A stretch of DNA of 64,000 bases from Salinimicrobium nanhaiense (lineage in GTDB: Bacteria > Bacteroidota > Bacteroidia > Flavobacteriales > Flavobacteriaceae), in NCBI GenBank assembly GCA_012038135.1, contig JAAVJQ010000007.1, positions 124,001 to 188,000 on the forward strand. The letters run 5' to 3'. The stretch's first letter is position 1; each line of letters starts with the position of its first letter. Position numbers and translations under genes: made by a program. Positions 10,094-18,765 of this stretch are shown piece after piece. The notes under the pieces are model-generated. The model did not search any database. It saw only the letters and a program-made list of their open reading frames with translations, and was not told the DNA's origin.

Positions 10094-11617
10094 GTGATAG
10101 ATACTGCGAAAATTGAACTAAGGAATCTTAGTGTAAAGGATTATAAGGAATTAAAGATCTCCATGATCGAGAGCTATGATGCTCTTGCTAATGAATACTG
10201 GAGTGAACGCGAGATAAAAAATCTCATAAAGAAATTTCCCGACGGGCAGTTTTGCATAGTGATCAATGAGAAGATCGCCGGTTGTGCATTATCGATCATT
10301 GTTGACTACAACAAATTCGATGATAATCACACCTACGAGCAGATCACAGGGGGAGAAAATTTCTCCACACACACAAAGGCCGGGGATGTCCTCTACGGCA
10401 TAGATGTTTTTATTCATCCGGAATTTCGCGGAATGAGGCTCGGGAGAAGGTTGTATGAAGCCCGTAAAGAACTTTGCGAACAACTTAATCTAAAATCGAT
10501 AGTTTTTGGCGGCCGAATTCCAAATTATGCTGAATATGCCGAAGAACTTACGCCTAAGCAATACATTGAAAAGGTAAAGGTAAAGGAGATCCATGATCCT
10601 GTGCTGTCGTTTCAGCTTTCAAATGATTTCCATGTCAAAAAGGTGATCAAAGGCTACCTGCCGGGAGATCATGAAAGCAAAGAGTTTGCTACCCTCATGG
10701 AGTGGAACAATATTTACTACACGAAGCCGGACAAACTGATCAATACGGCTAAAACTGTGGTGCGGCTGGGACTGGTGCAGTGGCAAATGCGTTTGTTTAA
10801 GGATTTTGATGCCCTGGTTTCGCAAATAGAATTCTTTGTAGATGCCGTAAGTGATTACCAGAGTGATTTTATCCTGTTCCCGGAGCTCTTCAATGCGCCG
10901 TTGATGGCCGAATACAATCACCTCAACGAGGCCGAAGCTATTCGCTCCCTCGCTTCGTATACAGACAGGTTGCTGGAGACTTTTGTGGATTTTGCGATCA
11001 CCTATAACATCAATATCATTACCGGAAGTATGCCGCAGATCATTGGGGAACACATGTACAATGTGGGTTACCTGTGTCGTCGCGACGGAAGTTACGAACG
11101 CTATGAAAAGCTGCACATTACCCCGGCTGAAGGTTCTGCCTGGGGAATGAAAGGCGGAAACCAGGTTAAGACCATGGAAACCGACTGCGGAAAAATTGGA
11201 GTGCTTATCTGTTATGATGTAGAATTTCCTGAATTGGGAAGGATCCTTGCAGAACAGGGAATGAATATTCTCTTTGTACCCTTTATGACAGATACTCAAA
11301 ATGGCTATTCCCGCGTTCGTTTGTGTGCGCAAAGTAGGGCCATTGAGAACGAATGTTATGTTGCTATTGCAGGATCTGTCGGGAATTTGCCAAAAGTGAA
11401 CAACATGGATATTCAGTATGCGCAGAGTGCTGTTTTCACTCCGTCTGATTTTTCATTCCCTGTGAACGGAATTAAGGCTGAAGCTACTCCCAACACCGAA
11501 AGTACCCTTCTGGTTGATGTGGATTTGGACCTACTAAAGGAGCTGCACAACTTTGGAAGCGTTAGAAACCTGAAGGATCGCCGAAAAGACCTTTATTCTC
11601 TTAAGCTGAAAAAATAG
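10094..11617 (+). CDS. Bifunctional GNAT N-acetyltransferase / carbon-nitrogen hydrolase fusion
   Basis: 507 residues with two domains. The N-terminal GNAT domain (about 5-190) has an acetyl-CoA loop F-R-G-M-R-L-G-R-R-L (111-120). The C-terminal nitrilase-superfamily domain (about 222-500) has the full Glu-Lys-Cys triad: E264 in F-P-E-L-F, K339 in Y-E-K-L-H and C373 in L-I-C-Y-D-V-E-F-P-E. The GTG start follows an in-frame stop immediately upstream. Nitrilase-superfamily enzymes hydrolyse amides or condense amines. The fusion suggests that acetylation and amide hydrolysis act on the same small metabolite, or that the GNAT half has become a substrate-recognition domain. The substrate is unknown. 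Single-gene unit with a downstream terminator. Confidence 0.92.
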   Translation: MIDTAKIELRNLSVKDYKELKISMIESYDALANEYWSEREIKNLIKKFPDGQFCIVINEKIAGCALSIIVDYNKFDDNHTYEQITGGENFSTHTKAGDVLYGIDVFIHPEFRGMRLGRRLYEARKELCEQLNLKSIVFGGRIPNYAEYAEELTPKQYIEKVKVKEIHDPVLSFQLSNDFHVKKVIKGYLPGDHESKEFATLMEWNNIYYTKPDKLINTAKTVVRLGLVQWQMRLFKDFDALVSQIEFFVDAVSDYQSDFILFPELFNAPLMAEYNHLNEAEAIRSLASYTDRLLETFVDFAITYNINIITGSMPQIIGEHMYNVGYLCRRDGSYERYEKLHITPAEGSAWGMKGGNQVKTMETDCGKIGVLICYDVEFPELGRILAEQGMNILFVPFMTDTQNGYSRVRLCAQSRAIENECYVAIAGSVGNLPKVNNMDIQYAQSAVFTPSDFSFPVNGIKAEATPNTESTLLVDVDLDLLKELHNFGSVRNLKDRRKDLYSLKLKK

Positions 11618-11633
11618 TTATAGTTAAAAATGG

Positions 11634-11675
11634 AAAAGCCGGATCGGCAGAATTTTCTGTTGTTCCGGCTCTTTT
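11634..11675. terminator. Bidirectional terminator between convergent genes
   Basis: AAAAGCCGGA pairs with TTCCGGCTCTTTT around a ~20-base loop. A tract on one side and T tract on the other serve both the nitrilase gene (+) and the oxidoreductase gene (-). Confidence 0.65.
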
Positions 11676-11680
11676 AGTTT

Positions 11681-13093
11681 TTATTCTGCAGGAACAGATT
11701 CCTCAGGCTCGGCACGTTGCCTGGGCTTGATGTTCTGATTAATGCAGAACAGGTTGTGTGGATCGTAATCGGTTTTTATTTGTACGAGTCGATCGTAATT
11801 TTTCCCGTAGGTGGCTTTGATCCTATCTTCCCCTTCTTCCATCATAAAGTTGACATAGGCACCGCCAGCCGAATAGGGATGAAGGGCGGTAAAATAATCC
11901 CGTGCCCATTGGGTAATCTTTTCCCTGTTGGAAGGATTGGGATCTACACCCACCATGACCATGGCCCAGGTGGCATCTCTGAAATTCCAGGCAGTATCTG
12001 TGGAATTCACTCTTGATGCCTGCCCGTTTATTGGGTAAAGATGCATTGTGGAATGCATGCTGGGTAGTTTTTCGGCAAATTCAAGATGCTTCTTAACTGC
12101 TTCATCGGGAATTTCATTTACAAAATCTGCTTTCCAGAACCATTGCAATCCTTTGGGATAGAGTCCGTCAAACATAGATTGCAAAGTGGGGTAGGGCATA
12201 AATCCTGTATGGTCTAAAATGGGTTCTTTAAATTCTCTAATTACCCGAAATGTTTCTTTAGCCTCTTCTTTAGGCCCGGTATAGTTCCAAACAATGCCAC
12301 ACACTTTCTTCATGTGAAGATGTTCCGGAAAAGGCGGACCGGGAGGTACGGTCATAAAAGCAAAGAATCCATAAAGATCGTCCGGAGCATATTTTATGAA
12401 TTTCCTGTACCATTTCAGGACTTCTTCAGCATCACTTAACTCATACAGCATGGGTCCCGCATAAACCTCCTCGAGCTTGTGCAACTGAAACGTAAAGGCT
12501 GTAATAACTCCGAAATTTCCGCCGCCGCCCCGCACGGCCCAGAAAAGATCCCGGTTCTCGCTTTCATTGGCGGTGACAAAACTTCCGTCTGCCAGCACCA
12601 TATCAACGGCTAAAAGATTGTCAATACTCAAACCGAATTTTCGGGAAAGATAACCGAGACCGCCACCTGTTGTTAATCCGCCCACCCCTGTTGTTGAAAT
12701 AATTCCGCTGGGGGTAACCATTCCAAAAGCCTGGCTTGCATGGTCTACTTCCCCCCAGGTGGTACCACCGCCAACCGTAATGGTATGCATGTGAGGATCA
12801 ACGCGCGTAAATTTCATTTGAGAAAGATCAATGACAAGACCGTTATCACAAATTCCCAATCCTCCTGCGTTATGTCCACCCCCTCGAATGGAAAGAGTCA
12901 ATTTGTTCTCCCTGGCATAATTAACTGCCAGTTTTACATCGGCAACATCTGTACATTTCACGATCATCTTCGGCTTTTTGTCGATCATTGCATTGTACAC
13001 TTTTCTTGCTTCTTCGTAATCGGGATCGTTAGGTTCCAGGATTTCACCCCTCAAACCTTCACGAAAGGATTTCATTGCAGCTTCATTTTCCAT
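11681..13093 (-). CDS. FAD-binding oxidoreductase of the BBE (6-hydroxynicotine oxidase / berberine bridge) family
   Basis: 470 residues: a PCMH-type FAD domain (about 40-210) with R-G-G-G-H-N-A-G-G, whose His74 is the usual site of 8-alpha-histidyl FAD attachment, and a C-terminal BBE motif (Y-D-P-x-N-L-F-C-x-N-Q-N-I). The second, cysteinyl FAD link of the bicovalent subgroup is not obvious. These enzymes oxidise alcohols, sugars or alkaloid-like amines using O2. There is no signal peptide, so it is probably cytoplasmic. Upstream on the same strand is the stump of an aldehyde dehydrogenase gene, which may once have shared its transcript. Confidence 0.9.
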   Translation of the reverse strand: MENEAAMKSFREGLRGEILEPNDPDYEEARKVYNAMIDKKPKMIVKCTDVADVKLAVNYARENKLTLSIRGGGHNAGGLGICDNGLVIDLSQMKFTRVDPHMHTITVGGGTTWGEVDHASQAFGMVTPSGIISTTGVGGLTTGGGLGYLSRKFGLSIDNLLAVDMVLADGSFVTANESENRDLFWAVRGGGGNFGVITAFTFQLHKLEEVYAGPMLYELSDAEEVLKWYRKFIKYAPDDLYGFFAFMTVPPGPPFPEHLHMKKVCGIVWNYTGPKEEAKETFRVIREFKEPILDHTGFMPYPTLQSMFDGLYPKGLQWFWKADFVNEIPDEAVKKHLEFAEKLPSMHSTMHLYPINGQASRVNSTDTAWNFRDATWAMVMVGVDPNPSNREKITQWARDYFTALHPYSAGGAYVNFMMEEGEDRIKATYGKNYDRLVQIKTDYDPHNLFCINQNIKPRQRAEPEESVPAE

Positions 13094-13316
13094 AACTCAC
13101 TTTTTTAAGTAATTCAAAAATTAAAAGAATCTCTTGGAAAGGGGAGTTTCAAGAAATAAAAGGGGAAGGAATAGATATATGATCCTGTAGTGTCTGGATC
13201 TTTCTTCGAAAATAAATCGATAACTGGCGGTAACTTCTTTTTAGAAGATCAAAAAGGTACGACAAAATATCCTGGATGTGAAAAACGCGTAGTAAAATTT
13301 TTATTACTGATTAGAT

Positions 13317-13739
13317 ATTTCCCGAAGCTAAAGCATCAATAGCAGGAGAAGCTCTCAGCTGAAAAGGATAATTCCACGGTGCCAGCACCAGCACCCGCCA
13401 GTAAGGCTGCGAGTAAATATAATCTGATGAAGGAAATTTAGCCAGGCACTTGTCACCTTTTGCGGCTTTGCCTACTGCTTCAGCCTCTTGATGAATTCCT
13501 TTAGTTCGCTAAGGATAATTGCGGTTTCTATGAGGTAGGTTTCGAATTCAGGCTTTTTAAAACCTGAAAAAGGGCTTCAGAAATCTCCTTTTCCCGCCTC
13601 TCAATGGCATTCTTTAAAGCCTTCAGCTTCTTTATCGTTCCTCGACATCCTCCAAAACTCCGGACTCAAAAAAGGCTTTTTTGGGAGTAATTATTTTGGG
13701 AATATCAACTTCAAAATTTATGGTGATCTCTTCGGCCAT
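13317..13739 (-). pseudogene. Decayed aldehyde dehydrogenase, N-terminal fragment
   Basis: Reading the minus strand from ATG at 13739 gives an ALDH N-terminus in pieces. M-A-E-E-I-T-I-N-F-E-V plus A-F-F-E-S-G is followed by a frameshift, then L-K-A-L-K-N-A-I-E-R-R-E-K-E-I-S-E-A-L, another shift, and P-E-F-E-T-Y-L-I-E-T-A-I-I-L-S-E-L-K. After an in-frame TAG comes Y-I-Y-S-Q-P-Y-W-R-V-L-V-L-A-P-W-N-Y-P-F. The match to class 3 ALDHs (which read G-V-V-L-I-I-A-P-W-N-Y-P-F-Q-L) is clear. It stops at A-S-G-N; the catalytic and C-terminal parts are missing. At least two frameshifts and one stop make it non-functional. Bases 13094-13316 hold no recognisable remainder. Confidence 0.8.
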
Positions 13740-13788
13740 TTTTCTTAACAACATACAACATTTTGCATTGCGGGTAAAGACCAAAAGC

Positions 13789-14509
13789 CTACCTAAAATT
13801 AAGTGGTAAGCTGTATTTCACCCTTACCGGTTTCCCATCCTGTTTTCCGGGACTCCATTTGGGCATTTTTGCTACTAATTCATATGCAGGAAAATTTAAG
13901 CCTATTGAGGTGGTTTCTTTAATGGTTATATCAACTACGGTACCATCTACATCAATTACAAAGCCTACCAACACACGTCCGCTCTGGACTTCTTTAGGTT
14001 TTTTAGCATTTTCCTGAAGATATTTTAAAAGCGCTTTTTGCCCACCGGGAAATTCCGGTCTTTCTTCCGTAGGGTACCATGAAACTTCATTTCCGTCTTC
14101 GTTCCAGATGGTCCCTTCCTTTAATTTGTCTTTTTTATAAATGTCCTCTCTTTTCTTTTGCCCGTTTTCATAATAGGTTTTAAAGAAGCCATGGCTTTTT
14201 CCATTAACGAAGTTTTTTTCACTTCTCAATTGCCCATTTTCGAACCAGGTGCGATAGGTGCCGTGAGCTGTTTTTTCTTTGTATGAACTGTATGGAAATT
14301 CATATCTTAATTGCCCGTTATCGTAAAATCCCCTTGAGATGACCCGGTCCGGGTTTTCTGCATCTCTTATAAGTACTTCATAATCTGAAGCTTCTTCTTT
14401 GCGAGATTTCTTTTCCGGATTTGTCTAAATAGATAGTATCCTGTGCAGAGAGAGTTATTGCTGAAAAGAAAAACAGGGGAAAAACCAGGGAAAGAATTTT
14501 AATATTCAT
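13789..14509 (-). pseudogene. TonB-C / YwqK-type (MORN-like) exported protein, frameshifted
   Basis: The start (ATG at 14509) gives a signal peptide M-N-I-K-I-L-S-L-V-F-P-L-F-F-F followed by D-T-I-Y-L-D-K-S-G-K-E. The frame then breaks at about 14398-14406 and resumes one base off as S-R-K-E-E-A-S-D-Y-E-V. It continues through three G-x-Y-x-N-G-Q-type repeats to a TonB C-terminal-like domain (W-S-P-G-K-Q-D-G-K-P-V-R-V) ending at 13789. One extra A in a GAAAT run explains the shift. Without it the gene would be a ~240-residue paralogue of its upstream neighbour. It may be a true pseudogene or a sequencing error. Confidence 0.75.
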
Positions 14510-14526
14510 AGCGAGTTGGTAAGGAC

Positions 14527-15249
14527 TTATTTTCGAAAAGTTACTGGTAAAGTGTACCAAACATTAATTGGTTCTCCCATAAAAGAGCCCGGGTTCCACT
14601 TTGGCATATTTAAAAGAGCATTTGTGGTTACTGCATTATACCAATGCGGCGCACCTTCAATAATGTCAATTTTATCTACAAATCCATCCTGGCCTATACG
14701 TATCCTCACTAAAAGACGAACCTCCGTACCGGATTTCTGAGTTTCCGGAACCGGAAAGCTTTTTCGTAGATAATCTGCTATTGCCTTTTCACCGCCGGGG
14801 AATTCGGCCGGGATCATCACCGGATAATGCTTCTCTTCTTCACCTTTTCTGTTCCAGATCTTGCCGGATTTTAATTTTCCGTTTTTGAAAATATCGTGCC
14901 TCCTTCTGCTGCCATCTTCCCAGTACGCAACCAGCTCCCCGTGTCTTTTTCCCTTTTTATAAATTTCCTGATAGAAAAGCTGCCCGTTATCATACCAGGT
15001 TTTTTGAAGGCCGTGTCGGGTCAATTTTTCTCCCTTTTGTAGATAAGATCTTTGTCTCAGGACATCTCCGTTCTTGCGGTAAGTGGTTCTCACAAGGTCC
15101 TGCTCTCCCGGGGAGTTACGATCTTCTACTCGGTAGTAAACAGCATTCTCTGATTTTGTTTTATTATAATCAATGTCGAGAAAAAGAGTGTCCTGTGAGA
15201 AAGAATAGGTTGAAGAAATCAGGAAGGCAAGGAAGAAAAATCTTTTCAT
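14527..15249 (-). CDS. Energy-transducer TonB-C-like protein with YwqK/MORN-type repeats
   Basis: 240 residues from the ATG at 15249, chosen because it gives a clean signal peptide (M-K-R-F-F-F-L-A-F-L-I-S-S). It contains repeated tryptophan/glycine segments (T-W-Y-D-N-G-Q-L-F-Y-Q-E, Y-W-E-D-G-S-R-R) of the YwqK antitoxin-like/MORN type at about 70-140. A TonB C-terminal-like domain (E-F-P-G-G-E-K-A-I at about 155, then P-K-W-N-P-G) covers the rest. There is no membrane anchor beyond the signal peptide, so it is a soluble periplasmic or surface relative of TonB rather than a classical energy transducer. It is a tandem duplicate of the frameshifted gene downstream. Confidence 0.82.
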   Translation of the reverse strand: MKRFFFLAFLISSTYSFSQDTLFLDIDYNKTKSENAVYYRVEDRNSPGEQDLVRTTYRKNGDVLRQRSYLQKGEKLTRHGLQKTWYDNGQLFYQEIYKKGKRHGELVAYWEDGSRRRHDIFKNGKLKSGKIWNRKGEEEKHYPVMIPAEFPGGEKAIADYLRKSFPVPETQKSGTEVRLLVRIRIGQDGFVDKIDIIEGAPHWYNAVTTNALLNMPKWNPGSFMGEPINVWYTLPVTFRK

Positions 15250-15394
15250 GAAAAAACAGTAAGTAGCTAAAATACTACACAAGTTAAAGCATGGCAACTT
15301 AAAAATCTCCGGTAACATGCACAAGACATTTTCGACTTTTTCAAGAAAGTCAATCTCAACTCTTAGCCTATTCTATAAAATTCAGAAGAAATTC

Positions 15395-17146
15395 TTATTT
15401 TATTGGATAATATCCCGATCCTACAATGAAGGTCTCACCCTTGGTTTTAACTCTTTTTACAAAGGTCATTTTAGGGGAAGGGGTGTTGGTGCCTGGCCTA
15501 AACCAGGATGTTTCTAACCAGCCGCTGCCGTGATCTAAGGCTAAAGCGAGTTCATCCTTCACAACATACTTGCCGTTAAGGTCTTTCATGTTAATGAGAT
15601 TTTTTCCTTCAAGAGAAGGTTGGGCAGGATTTACCAGTTCTGTACCGTCGGTGCCCACGACAAAAATATAAGTGTCCATGAAAAAGAAGGGGCCTTTTTT
15701 ATCTCTTAGCTTGACAAATGCTTCCCGCCCTTCCTTCTGAACCAAAGCGGCAGCCTGATAAACCATTTCTTCAATGAGAAATTCATCCATTTTCATGTTA
15801 TAGATTCCACTGCCTACAAGATGATCTTCTCCTGAAGGAAAAGTTACCCGTTTAATGAAGCTCGACTTCCAGGCTGGAAAGATGTCTCCGGGTTCCGGAA
15901 AAACATAATGTACCCAACCCTGTCCGGCTTCAGATGATGCCGTCTCCAGGAACATCTTGCCATAGGGTCTACCCAGGGCATCTTCGGCAGATTTAATCAA
16001 TTTGCCTTCAAGCGCTGGATCGGCTGCATGGAATTTACTTATTCCGTCCAGGTTCCAGATAAAAAGATATTTTCTTCCATCGAACCAATGCCAGTCCTGC
16101 ATCTTAAATTCCTCAAAAGCTGCTTCTCCTTCTTGTTCCAATTTGGCTGCAGCATCAATAACAAAGTTCTTAAGATCAAAAGGAGAGAGGTTTTCGCTCT
16201 TTATTTTAGTCTTTGGAGCATCGGCAAGATATACGCCTGCTCCTATAAGTACCCAACTATTCCCCAGTGGCACCTTTTTTATGAAGGTTGATTTTTGTGT
16301 AAAGAGATTATCTCCCGGCTTTGGCCACATGTATTCAATCCAGGCTGTGCTGTCTTTTTGGACAGCTTTCAACATATCACGTATCAGTAATTTTCCCTGG
16401 GAATCCTTCAGGTTGATGAGGTTCCTGCCTTCCAGATTTCGAAAACCCGGATTTACCAGGTCTACCCCGGCAGTATCCAAAACAAAAACGTAGGTGTCCT
16501 TCACCAGGAATGCATCGGCGGGATCGTAAAACTTTTGAAAAGCTGTCCGCCCTTCCTTCTGAATTTGTCTTGCTGCATCTTCTATCAGATCTACCACAAA
16601 TTCTTTGTTCATTTGATCATCATAAATTCCGCTCCCAATGATAAATTCTTTTCCGTCTGGCGCACCAACCTTTTTCACAAAACTGCTTTTCCAACGCGGA
16701 AGCATTCCATTTGGTACCGGCCATTGATAATGGAACCAGCCTTCCTGTTTTTCGGGTAGGGCCGTAGCGGCTGCCAACAGTCCCCGAACTATCGGTTTAT
16801 TATTGACATCCTTCAGATCCAGCTGGTTCTTGTTTTCCATAGCCGGGTCGGCATGAACAAGCATTTTGCCATCTTTATCCAATATAAAAATATAAGTTTC
16901 CCCTTTGCGCCAGCGGCTTGCCGGCTTTCTAAATTCCTCAAAGGCAGCTTCACCCTTTGTGCTGACCATCTCTGCCGCCTCTTTCACCAAATCTTTTAGG
17001 TACTTAATGGAATCCTGAGGGATTTGTTGGTTAATTGGTGCGAGTGCATCAGCCAATCCTTCAGTGAACATAGCTTCCTGAGCCTTCAGATCATTCTGAA
17101 AGACCATAACTCCAAGGAGAAAGCCGAAAAGGAGTAGCTTTTTCAT
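15395..17146 (-). CDS. Exported protein made of four tandem Cache domains
   Basis: 583 residues from the ATG at 17146, which gives the signal peptide M-K-K-L-L-L-F-G-F-L-L-G-V. After it come four copies of a ~135-residue Cache (sCache_2-like) unit. Each has a helix with E-G-x-x-A-F, then Y-I/V-F-x-x-D-x-x-G (roughly), N/H-P-x-x-x-G/N-K/R-x-L-I/L-N-L/M-K-D, a W-x-x-Y-x-W-x-x-P core and an I-G-S-G-I/Y-Y end. Cache domains normally form the sensor half of chemoreceptors and histidine kinases. Here there is no transmembrane segment and no output domain. It is probably a periplasmic or secreted small-molecule (perhaps carboxylate) binding protein. Single gene, no recognisable partner next to it. 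Confidence 0.85.
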   Translation of the reverse strand: MKKLLLFGFLLGVMVFQNDLKAQEAMFTEGLADALAPINQQIPQDSIKYLKDLVKEAAEMVSTKGEAAFEEFRKPASRWRKGETYIFILDKDGKMLVHADPAMENKNQLDLKDVNNKPIVRGLLAAATALPEKQEGWFHYQWPVPNGMLPRWKSSFVKKVGAPDGKEFIIGSGIYDDQMNKEFVVDLIEDAARQIQKEGRTAFQKFYDPADAFLVKDTYVFVLDTAGVDLVNPGFRNLEGRNLINLKDSQGKLLIRDMLKAVQKDSTAWIEYMWPKPGDNLFTQKSTFIKKVPLGNSWVLIGAGVYLADAPKTKIKSENLSPFDLKNFVIDAAAKLEQEGEAAFEEFKMQDWHWFDGRKYLFIWNLDGISKFHAADPALEGKLIKSAEDALGRPYGKMFLETASSEAGQGWVHYVFPEPGDIFPAWKSSFIKRVTFPSGEDHLVGSGIYNMKMDEFLIEEMVYQAAALVQKEGREAFVKLRDKKGPFFFMDTYIFVVGTDGTELVNPAQPSLEGKNLINMKDLNGKYVVKDELALALDHGSGWLETSWFRPGTNTPSPKMTFVKRVKTKGETFIVGSGYYPIK

Positions 17147-17377
17147 AGCGACAGTAATTAGAATGTCCAACCGGGGAAGTAGTAACAGGTATTACCGAAA
17201 ACCTTTTTTGGCAGGTAATTTTTAGATCTGGTGAATTTAGAAAGTTTATTAAAGAAGAAGAGTCAGCTCAGACTTAATTTCTTTATATTAAAGATAAGGA
17301 AATTCATTCTGAAAATTACATTTAATCGGGTGAATTTCAATTATTTAAAAATTATGAAAATCTCGAAAATTTAAATT

Positions 17378-18073
17378 TCAACAGGCATCCCACAAAGGAT
17401 CTTTAGGCAGGGGTGCAATGATCTCCATTTTTTCTTTTTTTACCGGATGTTCAAAAATCAGCTTTCTCGCGTGAAGGTGAATACTGCCATCCTTGTTGCT
17501 GCGGTCAAATCCATATTTAAGATCTCCTTTGATGGGACAGCCAATTGCCGACATCTGACTTCTTATTTGATGATGTCTTCCCGTTTGAAGATCGACCTCC
17601 AGGAGAAAATAATTGTTCAGGCTTTTTAGCACACGGTAGTCTAAAATGGCTTCTTTGGAGTCCGGTACTTCTTTGATGTGAGCGTAGGATTTATTTTGCT
17701 TTGGGTTGCGCTTCATGTAATGCACTAAAGTATCCTCCTGTTTTGGCGGGGTGTTCTTTACAATTGCCCAATAAGTTTTTTTAGCGTCCTTTTCTTTAAA
17801 GAGCTTGTTGAGGCGGGGAAGAGCTTTTGAGGTTTTAGCGAAAAGAACAATGCCGCTGGTAGGTCGGTCGAGCCGGTGAACCACTCCCAGGTATACATTT
17901 CCCGGCTTGTCGTACTTGATCTTAATGTATTCCTTCACCACCTCACTTAACGGAATATCTCCCGTCTTATCGCCCTGCACAATATCCCCGGGGCGTTTGT
18001 TCACAATGATAAGGTGGTTGTCTTCGTATAAGACCAGCAGATTCTGCGGAGTGGAAATTATTTTATCTGTCAA
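17378..18073 (-). CDS. RluA family pseudouridine synthase
   Basis: 231 residues of the RluA/RluC/RluD catalytic domain without an S4 domain. The signature H-R-L-D-R-P-T-S-G contains the catalytic Asp (about residue 69). L-E-V-D-L-Q-T-G-R-H-H-Q-I-R and L-H-A-R-K-L (RluA motifs II-III) follow. It isomerises uridine in rRNA or tRNA; the target position cannot be told from sequence alone. In an apparent minus-strand cluster with the PH-like gene upstream (12-base gap). Confidence 0.93.
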   Translation of the reverse strand: MTDKIISTPQNLLVLYEDNHLIIVNKRPGDIVQGDKTGDIPLSEVVKEYIKIKYDKPGNVYLGVVHRLDRPTSGIVLFAKTSKALPRLNKLFKEKDAKKTYWAIVKNTPPKQEDTLVHYMKRNPKQNKSYAHIKEVPDSKEAILDYRVLKSLNNYFLLEVDLQTGRHHQIRSQMSAIGCPIKGDLKYGFDRSNKDGSIHLHARKLIFEHPVKKEKMEIIAPLPKDPLWDAC

Positions 18074-18085
18074 AAAGGAAAAATT

Positions 18086-18502
18086 TTAGCTGTAATTATA
18101 TGTTTTGGAAGGCGTCTCTTCAAAAGGGATTTCCAGGGATCTCAGGAAACCATTGAGTTCTGCCCTCTGAGATTTTCTGACATATTCTGAATTGATCTTC
18201 ATTTTCTTTTCTGAAGTAAATAAAGTATAGTCTCCAGCAAATGTTCTAATCTCTTTTACTTCGGAAATTTTTAAAGTTCTACGGATTAATCCCCCTCTTA
18301 TAATGCTGTTATTCTCAATTCTGAGATAAGGCACCTTTAATTGGTAAACTCCGGAAATCAAATGCAGCAGGCCAACAAGGATAAACCCATAGCGAAAAAA
18401 ATTATCCGGTTCATTCACGGCAAATAAAATACCCGGGATAAAGAATAGGGAGCCCAGGATCAACTCTTTATAAATTACTTTTCTACGGTATTTTACGGTC
18501 AT
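18086..18502 (-). CDS. Small membrane protein with PH-like (bPH) domain
   Basis: 138 residues. Two hydrophobic segments (about 12-28 and 35-50) are followed by a beta-rich segment (about 55-110, with I-I-R-G-G-L-I-R-R-T-L and S-E-V-K-E-I-R) of the kind in bacterial PH-domain membrane proteins. Function unknown. Its ATG overlaps the stop of a truncated upstream paralogue (ATGA), so this was once a translationally coupled duplicate pair. Confidence 0.65.
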   Translation of the reverse strand: MTVKYRRKVIYKELILGSLFFIPGILFAVNEPDNFFRYGFILVGLLHLISGVYQLKVPYLRIENNSIIRGGLIRRTLKISEVKEIRTFAGDYTLFTSEKKMKINSEYVRKSQRAELNGFLRSLEIPFEETPSKTYNYS

Positions 18503-18690
18503 ATGTTAGATTTTTCAGCAGTCACAGTAAAAGGATTTTTTTCTGCTTCAAGATCTAAAGAAGCCATAACTTCTTTAAAAGTGAACAAATCTTCTTTGGC
18601 AATTAAATTAGTGCTGATCTTTAGCTTCTTATTAGGTGTCAAAAAGGTAAATTCGTCTGTGAATTTTTTGATCTTGGTAACCTCTTTTAA
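18499..18690 (-). pseudogene. Truncated paralogue of the PH-like protein
   Basis: The minus strand reads L-K-E-V-T-K-I-K-K-F-T-D-E-F-T-F-L and ends in A-E-K-S-N-I before a TGA that overlaps the next gene's ATG. It aligns with the C-terminal half of the downstream protein (S-E-V-K-E-I-R-T-F-A-G-D-Y-T-L-F). The 5' half is gone: a heptamer repeat array with a stop codon replaces it, and no start codon remains. Confidence 0.7.
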
Positions 18691-18763
18691 ACCTTAAACC
18701 TTAAACCTTAAACCTTAAACCTTAAACCTTAAACCTTAAACCTTAAACCTTGAACCTTGAACC
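18687..18763. repeat. Heptamer tandem repeat (TTAAACC x9, TTGAACC x2)
   Basis: Eleven exact-length 7-bp units lie between the panB stop codon and the truncated PH-like gene. Telomere-like in appearance, but this is an internal chromosomal minisatellite. Confidence 0.95.
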
Positions 18764-18765
18764 AA

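Noticed and set aside
10619-11332. 237-codon open frame antisense to the nitrilase domain
   Set aside because: Overlaps the catalytic region of a well-supported gene; composition is typical of a shadow frame.
18503-18697. 64-codon plus-strand ORF
   Set aside because: The minus strand of the same bases clearly encodes the C-terminal half of a PH-like paralogue; the plus frame is its shadow.
18687-18763. Telomere-like TTAAACC array considered as a replicon end
   Set aside because: It is internal, flanked by ordinary genes on both sides, and too short.
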